Shown: piece by piece, positions 56,237-61,537 of the stretch | Layout: the number at the start of each line of letters is the position of its first letter | How positions within the stretch are numbered: the stretch's first letter is position 1 | Source of the DNA: Solobacterium sp. | GTDB lineage: Bacteria > Bacillota_I > Bacilli_A > Erysipelotrichales > Erysipelotrichaceae | Direction of reading: 5' to 3' | Assembly (NCBI GenBank): GCA_024680365.1 | Contig: JAILCN010000028.1 | Location: 1-61,537 of the forward strand | DNA length: 61,537 nt | Translations under genes and position numbers: made by a program | Notes under the pieces: model-generated | Databases searched by the model: none | Told to the model about the DNA's origin: nothing | What the model saw: only the letters and a program-made list of their open reading frames with translations

Positions 56237-58404
56237 AGAAAAAGAGGAAGACAAGCATCATCATCCAGGTGACGGTCCTTTTTCTGGCTGGTGTGATCGC
56301 GACCGGCTTCCTTTCCTATTTCACCCAGTACAGAAATGCCTCCGGCTCCGTTCAGGCGCAGACAGAAAACAGAGCCAGAATGGTCGCGTCAGAAGTGCGC
56401 ATGGCACTGAATGAATATCCGGCCTATGAATGGCTGGCAAAGTACTGGCGCGACAACGCGGAGTCACTGGAGATCGAGTACGATGTTTCGTATGCGACCG
56501 GCCGCAAGACAAAAGAAAAATGCCTGCGTCTGGAAGCGGCGCATCCCGGCATGGATCTCAGGTACCTGACGGAAAGAGAGATCATGATGATGCCGAAGGA
56601 AGACCGGAAATGTTACGCCGAGATCGCGTATTCCTGGCTGATCAACCGGATCAATCAGATCAAGCGTTCCCAGGAGATCGATTATCTCTTCTGCGTCATT
56701 ACTGATTCCTCCTACAAGACGCAGTTCTTCCTGTTCAGCGCCGCCGACGCGAATTCAAAACGCGGAACAAATTATGAAGAAGTCTATACGCTTGGCACGA
56801 CTGTAACAGTCAATGAGAGCCAGGAGGAGGCAATGCGGCACGCCCGCATGTTCAATTCCCATCTCGCTGAGGCAGGAAACTATGTCGATTATTATGCATA
56901 CCTGATGGATGTCGGCAGAGAGACTGCGCTCATCGGTCTGACGTTCAACGTTTCCGCGCTCAAGAAGTCCATCACGTCTTCGGCGCTGAGCCAGATAGAA
57001 TTCTCTGCCCTGTATCAGCTGTTCCTGTTCGCGCTGTGCCTGATGACGGTGTATCTGGCAGTGCTGAAGCCGCTGAAAGCAGTGCAGGCAGACATCCGGC
57101 TGTACAAAAACACCAAAGACAGCAATAAGGCAGTCACAGCTCTGCAGAGCATCAGGGCATACAATGAGATCGGCACTCTTTCAGAGGACATGATCAGTCT
57201 GATCCGGGAAATTGATGATTATATCAAGAGGATCGAAAACATTACGATCGAAAAAGAACGGATCACAGCAGAACTGACGCTGGCAACAAAGATCCAGTCC
57301 GACGTGCTTCCGAATATTTTCCCGGCATTTCCGGAGAGAAATGAATTTGACATCTACGCGCTGATGGATCCGGCAAGAGAAGTCGGCGGTGACTTCTATG
57401 ACTTCTTCCTGATCGACGATGATCATCTCTGCGTCATCGTTGCGGATGTTTCCGGCAAGGGGATCCCGGCTGCGCTGTTCATGATGAGCGCGAAGATCAT
57501 TCTCGACAACAACGCGATGATGGGCAAGTCTCCGGCTGAGATCATGAGAGATACCAACACGGCTGTCTGTGCCGGCAACCAGGAAGAAATGTTCATCACT
57601 GTCTGGCTTGGCATCCTGGAGATCTCCACCGGAAAACTGACTGCCTGCAATGCCGGTCATGAATATCCGGCGATGAAGAAGAAGGGCGGCAGGTTCGAGA
57701 TGCTGAGAGACAAACACTGCTTTGTTGTCGGCGGCGTTCCGGACGCGGTCTACCGTGAATATGAGATCCAGATGGAACCGGGTGATTCACTCTTCCTGTA
57801 CAGCGACGGTCTGCCGGAAGCGATGGACAGGGACAAGCAGCTCTTTACGACCGACAGGATGATCGATGCCCTCAACGCGTATCCGGATGTTTCGCCGATG
57901 GTGCTGCTGGAAAAAGTCAGCTGGGCAGTTTCCGACTTTGTGAAGGATTCCACCCAGTATGATGATCTGACGATGCTGTGTCTTGCCTATGCAGGACCGC
58001 AGAACACGATCACTGTGGATGCGGATCTGAAGAATCTGGCAGCGGTGACGGACTTTGTCAGCGGAAAGCTGGAAGCGATGGATGTGCCGCCGAAAGCAGT
58101 CATGCAGACGGATGTCGTGATCGACGAAATCTTCAGCAACATCGCCAAATATGCCTACGGTGACAAAGCCGGAAAAGCTTCGGTGACGGTCAGAGAAGAA
58201 GAGGACGGCTTCCAGCTGATCTTTGAGGATCATGGCGTGCCGTTTGATCCGACGCAGCAGAAAGAACCAGATCTGACGCTTCCTGCCGAGGAGCGGGAGA
58301 TCGGCGGCCTGGGCATCACGATGGTCAGAAAGATGATGGATGGCCTCTCCTATGAATACCTGGACGGGAAAAACATCCTGACAGTCACAAAAAAGTGCAA
58401 ATGA
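56233..58404 (+). CDS. Sensor-type SpoIIE/PP2C phosphatase fused to C-terminal HATPase (anti-sigma kinase-like) domain
   Basis: Two N-terminal TM helices; PP2C ...AREVGGDFYDFFLIDDDHLCVIVADVSGKGIPAALFM...DDLTMLCLAY; C-terminal VVIDEIFSNIAKYAYG...FEDHGVPFDP...GGLGITMVRKMMD. Confidence 0.9.
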   Translation: MKKKRKTSIIIQVTVLFLAGVIATGFLSYFTQYRNASGSVQAQTENRARMVASEVRMALNEYPAYEWLAKYWRDNAESLEIEYDVSYATGRKTKEKCLRLEAAHPGMDLRYLTEREIMMMPKEDRKCYAEIAYSWLINRINQIKRSQEIDYLFCVITDSSYKTQFFLFSAADANSKRGTNYEEVYTLGTTVTVNESQEEAMRHARMFNSHLAEAGNYVDYYAYLMDVGRETALIGLTFNVSALKKSITSSALSQIEFSALYQLFLFALCLMTVYLAVLKPLKAVQADIRLYKNTKDSNKAVTALQSIRAYNEIGTLSEDMISLIREIDDYIKRIENITIEKERITAELTLATKIQSDVLPNIFPAFPERNEFDIYALMDPAREVGGDFYDFFLIDDDHLCVIVADVSGKGIPAALFMMSAKIILDNNAMMGKSPAEIMRDTNTAVCAGNQEEMFITVWLGILEISTGKLTACNAGHEYPAMKKKGGRFEMLRDKHCFVVGGVPDAVYREYEIQMEPGDSLFLYSDGLPEAMDRDKQLFTTDRMIDALNAYPDVSPMVLLEKVSWAVSDFVKDSTQYDDLTMLCLAYAGPQNTITVDADLKNLAAVTDFVSGKLEAMDVPPKAVMQTDVVIDEIFSNIAKYAYGDKAGKASVTVREEEDGFQLIFEDHGVPFDPTQQKEPDLTLPAEEREIGGLGITMVRKMMDGLSYEYLDGKNILTVTKKCK

Positions 58405-58432
58405 AAAAACGGTCCGGAAATTCCGGGCCGTT
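58404..58432 (-). terminator. Terminator (strongest on minus strand, pgi)
   Basis: AACGGTCCGG / CCGGGCCGTT 10 bp stem with T-run on minus strand. Confidence 0.8.
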
Positions 58433-58450
58433 GTATATGTCTGGAAGAGA

Positions 58451-60031
58451 TCAGATGTTGAGCAGATCGCTGTAGACAGCCAGAGCGCCGTCTGTCTGAT
58501 GTGCGAGAACTTTCTTGGCGAGAACTTTGCCGAGCTGGACGCCTTCCTGGTCGAAGCTGTTTACGTTCCATGCGAAGCCCTGGAACATGACCTTGTTTTC
58601 GAAGTGAGCAAGCAGGGAACCGAGGGAAGCCGGTGTCAGCTGATCACCGATGATGATGCTGGAAGGACGGCCGCCGTCGAACTTCTTGTTCAGGTTTGCG
58701 TCATCCTTGCCGCAGGCAAAGGCAACGATCTGAGCAGCGACGTTCGCGCAGAGCTTCTGCTGGGAAGTGCTGCCTTCGATCACGACGTCTGTTCCGATCT
58801 GGGAATTTCTGTAGCCGATGAACTGCAGAGGGATAATTGTCTTTCCCTGATGGAGCAGCTGATAGAAGGAGTGCTGTCCGTTTGTGCCCGGTTCGCCGAA
58901 GATGACCGGTCCGGTCGGATAGTCAACAGGTTCGCCGAAGCGGTTGACGCTCTTGCCGTTGGATTCCATATCCAGCTGCTGCAGGTGAGCAGGGAAGCGG
59001 CTGAGAGCCTGGGAATACGGCAGAACTGCTGTGTTCTCCATGCCGAGAACATTTCTTTCATAAACGCCGATCAGCGCGTCGAGCATTGCCGGGTTTTTGA
59101 ACAGATCTTTTTCGAGTGAGAGCTTGTCAGCTGCAGCTGCGCCGTCGAGGAACTGTGCGAATACTTCCGGTCCGAACGCGAGTGAGAGAACGCCGCATCC
59201 GACTGCAGAAGAGGAAGAATAACGTCCGCCGATGTAGTCGTCCATATAGAACGCATCCAGGTATCCTTCGTTCTTTGCGAGCGGTGAAGTTTCGCTGGTG
59301 ACAGCGACCATATGCTTCGCAGGATCCAGTCCTGCTTCTTTCAGAGCGTTCTTGACGAATGCTTCGTTTGTCAGTGTTTCCAGTGTTGTTCCGGATTTGG
59401 AAACAAGAACGAACAGGGAATGCGCCACGTCGATGGAATTCAGAACGGCAGCCGCATCATCCGGGTCTACGTTGGAGATGAACTTTGCTTCCATCTTCAG
59501 TGTGCTGTTCTTTCTTGCCCAGTTTTCCAGAGCGATGTAGATCGCACGGGGACCGAGGTCGGATCCGCCGATACCGATCTGAACGACTGTTGTGAACTTA
59601 TCGCCGTCAGCGTTTGTGATCTCGCCGTCATGAACTTTCTTCGCGAAGGCAGCGATCCTTTCCTGCTGCTTTACATAGAATTCACGCTTGTTGACGCCGT
59701 CCGCAATGACATCTTTGCCGAGCTGTCCGCGGCAGAGCTGATGGAGAACAAGACGCTTTTCACCGGTATTGACGACAGCGCCGTTGTAGAGTTCTTCAAA
59801 CTTCTCAAGCAGCTGTGCTTCTTCCGCCAGTTTCGCAAGGTCAGCCAGGATCTTGTCATCAACTGCTTTCGCAGCATAGTTGAAACAAAGACCTTCTGCC
59901 ATCGGTACGAAGTATTTCTTCACGCGTTCTGCACCGTTTTCACCAGCCATGACTTCCGGCAGGCAGACAGGCGCATCTGCTTTGAGTTCCTTGAAAGCAT
60001 TCAGCTCATCAAGGTTCTTCCAATTGATCAT
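58451..60031 (-). CDS. pgi: Glucose-6-phosphate isomerase
   Basis: TTVVQIGIGGSDLGPRAIYIALE, LVSKSGTTLETLTNEAFVK, GGRYSSSSAVG, NGQHSFYQLLHQGKTIIP. Confidence 0.95.
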   Translation of the reverse strand: MINWKNLDELNAFKELKADAPVCLPEVMAGENGAERVKKYFVPMAEGLCFNYAAKAVDDKILADLAKLAEEAQLLEKFEELYNGAVVNTGEKRLVLHQLCRGQLGKDVIADGVNKREFYVKQQERIAAFAKKVHDGEITNADGDKFTTVVQIGIGGSDLGPRAIYIALENWARKNSTLKMEAKFISNVDPDDAAAVLNSIDVAHSLFVLVSKSGTTLETLTNEAFVKNALKEAGLDPAKHMVAVTSETSPLAKNEGYLDAFYMDDYIGGRYSSSSAVGCGVLSLAFGPEVFAQFLDGAAAADKLSLEKDLFKNPAMLDALIGVYERNVLGMENTAVLPYSQALSRFPAHLQQLDMESNGKSVNRFGEPVDYPTGPVIFGEPGTNGQHSFYQLLHQGKTIIPLQFIGYRNSQIGTDVVIEGSTSQQKLCANVAAQIVAFACGKDDANLNKKFDGGRPSSIIIGDQLTPASLGSLLAHFENKVMFQGFAWNVNSFDQEGVQLGKVLAKKVLAHQTDGALAVYSDLLNI

Positions 60032-60180
60032 AAATTATAACTCCTCCTGTTTTCTCTCTCTATTATGACACAGAAATGAATGATGCACGCATTCATTTTG
60101 GCTGGTTTTGAGAAGAGAAAAAGGTTCTGCTATAATGAGGTCAGAGAAGAGAACCATGGTTCTCAGGAGGAAAAAATCAT

Positions 60181-60513
60181 ATGAGCATCTGTGTCAATCT
60201 GAGGTATACCGGCAAAGACGGTAATGCGAGAAAATTCGCGGAAGAAATGATGAGCAGCGGAACCGTCCAGGCGATCCGGGAAGAAGCGGGGAATATCCGC
60301 TATGAGTATTATTTTCCCCTGGAAGATCCAGAAACCGTGCTGCTGATCGATGAGTGGGAGAATCAGGAAGCGATCGATGTGCATCATGCCAGCCCGATGA
60401 TGAAAACGCTGGCGGATCTGCGCAATAAATACGATCTGCATATGACAGTGAACCGCTATCTGTCAGACGAAGAAGGTCTGCCGGAATCCGATCTCAAATT
60501 TATCAGGAAGTGA
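60181..60513 (+). CDS. Antibiotic biosynthesis monooxygenase (ABM) family protein
   Basis: NIRYEYYFPLEDPETVLLIDEWENQEAIDVHHASPMMKTL. Confidence 0.85.
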   Translation: MSICVNLRYTGKDGNARKFAEEMMSSGTVQAIREEAGNIRYEYYFPLEDPETVLLIDEWENQEAIDVHHASPMMKTLADLRNKYDLHMTVNRYLSDEEGLPESDLKFIRK

Positions 60514-60572
60514 ATTTCCCGATTCTTTCCTCTGTTGTGATATGATGAACAGCAGAAAAGAGGACTTTGCAT

Positions 60573-61537
60573 ATGAAACAAAAAGCAGGAACGACCAGCC
60601 GCGATCTGACAGAAGGAAATATCGCAAAGCAGATCCTGCTTTTTTCTCTTCCCCTGATGCTCGGCAACGTCTTTCAGATGCTCTACAATACCGTCGACTC
60701 GATCGTTGTCGGCAACTTTGTCGGTACCCAGGCACTGGCGGCAGTCGGTTCAACGACGATGATCGTCAATCTCTTTGTCTTCTTCTTTAACGGCTTCTCG
60801 ATCGGCGCCAGCGTTGTCATCGGCAACCTGTTCGGCGCCAGGAATATGAAGAAACTGCATGACGCGGTGGAAACGGTCATGACAGCGTCGTTTATCCTCT
60901 GCGTTCTGTTTACTGCTGTCAGCGTGGCTGGCGTTGTGCCGATGCTGAAATTCATGGCGACCCCGGAAGACGTCTTCCCGGAAGCAGTGACCTATCTGCG
61001 GATCTATTTTGCCGGACTGTCAGGCCTTCTGATCTACAACATCGGCAGCGGCATCCTGCGGGCGGTCGGCGATACGACAAGGCCTCTGTATTTTCTGATC
61101 CTGACCAGCGTCGTCAATATCATCCTCGACCTGGCGTTCGTGCTGCTGTTCCATCTTGGCATTGCCGGCGTTGCGCTGGCAACAGTCGTCGCGCAGATGA
61201 TCTCAGCGCTGCTGATCCTGTATCTGCTGACTAAGACAAAAGATATCTACCGCTTTACATGGAGCGATATGCATATTGACTTCGGCGTGCTGAAGAACGT
61301 GTTCTCAGTTGGTCTTCCGGCTGCCATTCAGTCGGTGATCACTGCGTTCTCCAACATCTTCGTACAGTCCTATATCAACTTCTTCGGTTCCGGCGTCATG
61401 GCTGGCTGGAGCTGCTACAACAAGATCGACATGTTTATCATGCTGCCGATGAACAGTATGGCCCTGGCGGCGACGACGTTCGTTTCCCAGAACATCGGCG
61501 CGAACAAGATGAAGCGGGTCAGGGAAGGCACCAAGAC
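60573..61537 (+). CDS. MATE family efflux transporter (3' truncated by window end)
   Basis: MKQKAGTTSRDLTEGNIAKQILLFSLPLMLGNVFQMLYNTVDSIVVGNFVGTQALAAVGS, open to window edge; absent from ORF track because no stop. Confidence 0.92.
   Translation, partial: MKQKAGTTSRDLTEGNIAKQILLFSLPLMLGNVFQMLYNTVDSIVVGNFVGTQALAAVGSTTMIVNLFVFFFNGFSIGASVVIGNLFGARNMKKLHDAVETVMTASFILCVLFTAVSVAGVVPMLKFMATPEDVFPEAVTYLRIYFAGLSGLLIYNIGSGILRAVGDTTRPLYFLILTSVVNIILDLAFVLLFHLGIAGVALATVVAQMISALLILYLLTKTKDIYRFTWSDMHIDFGVLKNVFSVGLPAAIQSVITAFSNIFVQSYINFFGSGVMAGWSCYNKIDMFIMLPMNSMALAATTFVSQNIGANKMKRVREGTK

Noticed and set aside
1-61537. CRISPR array, tRNA or rRNA genes
   Set aside because: No regularly spaced direct repeats, no tRNA cloverleaf with CCA-like end and no rRNA signature noticed by eye; a tRNAscan/Infernal run would be needed to exclude fully

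Overview
Bacterial chromosomal window, probably Firmicutes (AGGAGG-type ribosome-binding sites, TTGACA/TATAAT promoters, catabolite-repression-like site). About 4.1-27.2 kb is a large pectin / oligogalacturonide utilisation locus: cytosolic-looking pectin methylesterase, LplB/YtcP-type ABC permeases with a lipoprotein binding protein, two ABC ATPases, five uncharacterised small membrane proteins, GH28, GH105, an AraC regulator, KduI, KduD, an alpha/beta esterase, UxaB, UxaA, two PfkB-family KDG-type kinases and UxaC. A second GH28 gene lies at 29.2 kb. About 33.3-38.5 kb is an UlaG/FGGY kinase/UlaE/UlaF-like cluster without an Ula PTS. The rest is mostly housekeeping (GlgA, Tdh/Kbl, SdaA, Pgi, three MATE transporters) with some unusual proteins: GlgA with an SCP2-like C-terminal domain, HPr fused to a D-lactate-dehydrogenase-like enzyme, a His/Cys-rich MarR regulator, a DUF2828/VWA (TROVE-like) protein, and an APH-like kinase translationally coupled to a PP2C + anti-sigma ATPase fusion. 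The best candidate for an undescribed system is at 43.0-44.9 kb: a stand-alone group-II-like reverse transcriptase directly preceded by a ~150 nt highly structured, apparently non-coding element. Its purine-rich 5' end and pyrimidine-rich 3' end are complementary, and a small protein is encoded just upstream. All calls come from reading the sequence and supplied translations; no database search or folding program was run.
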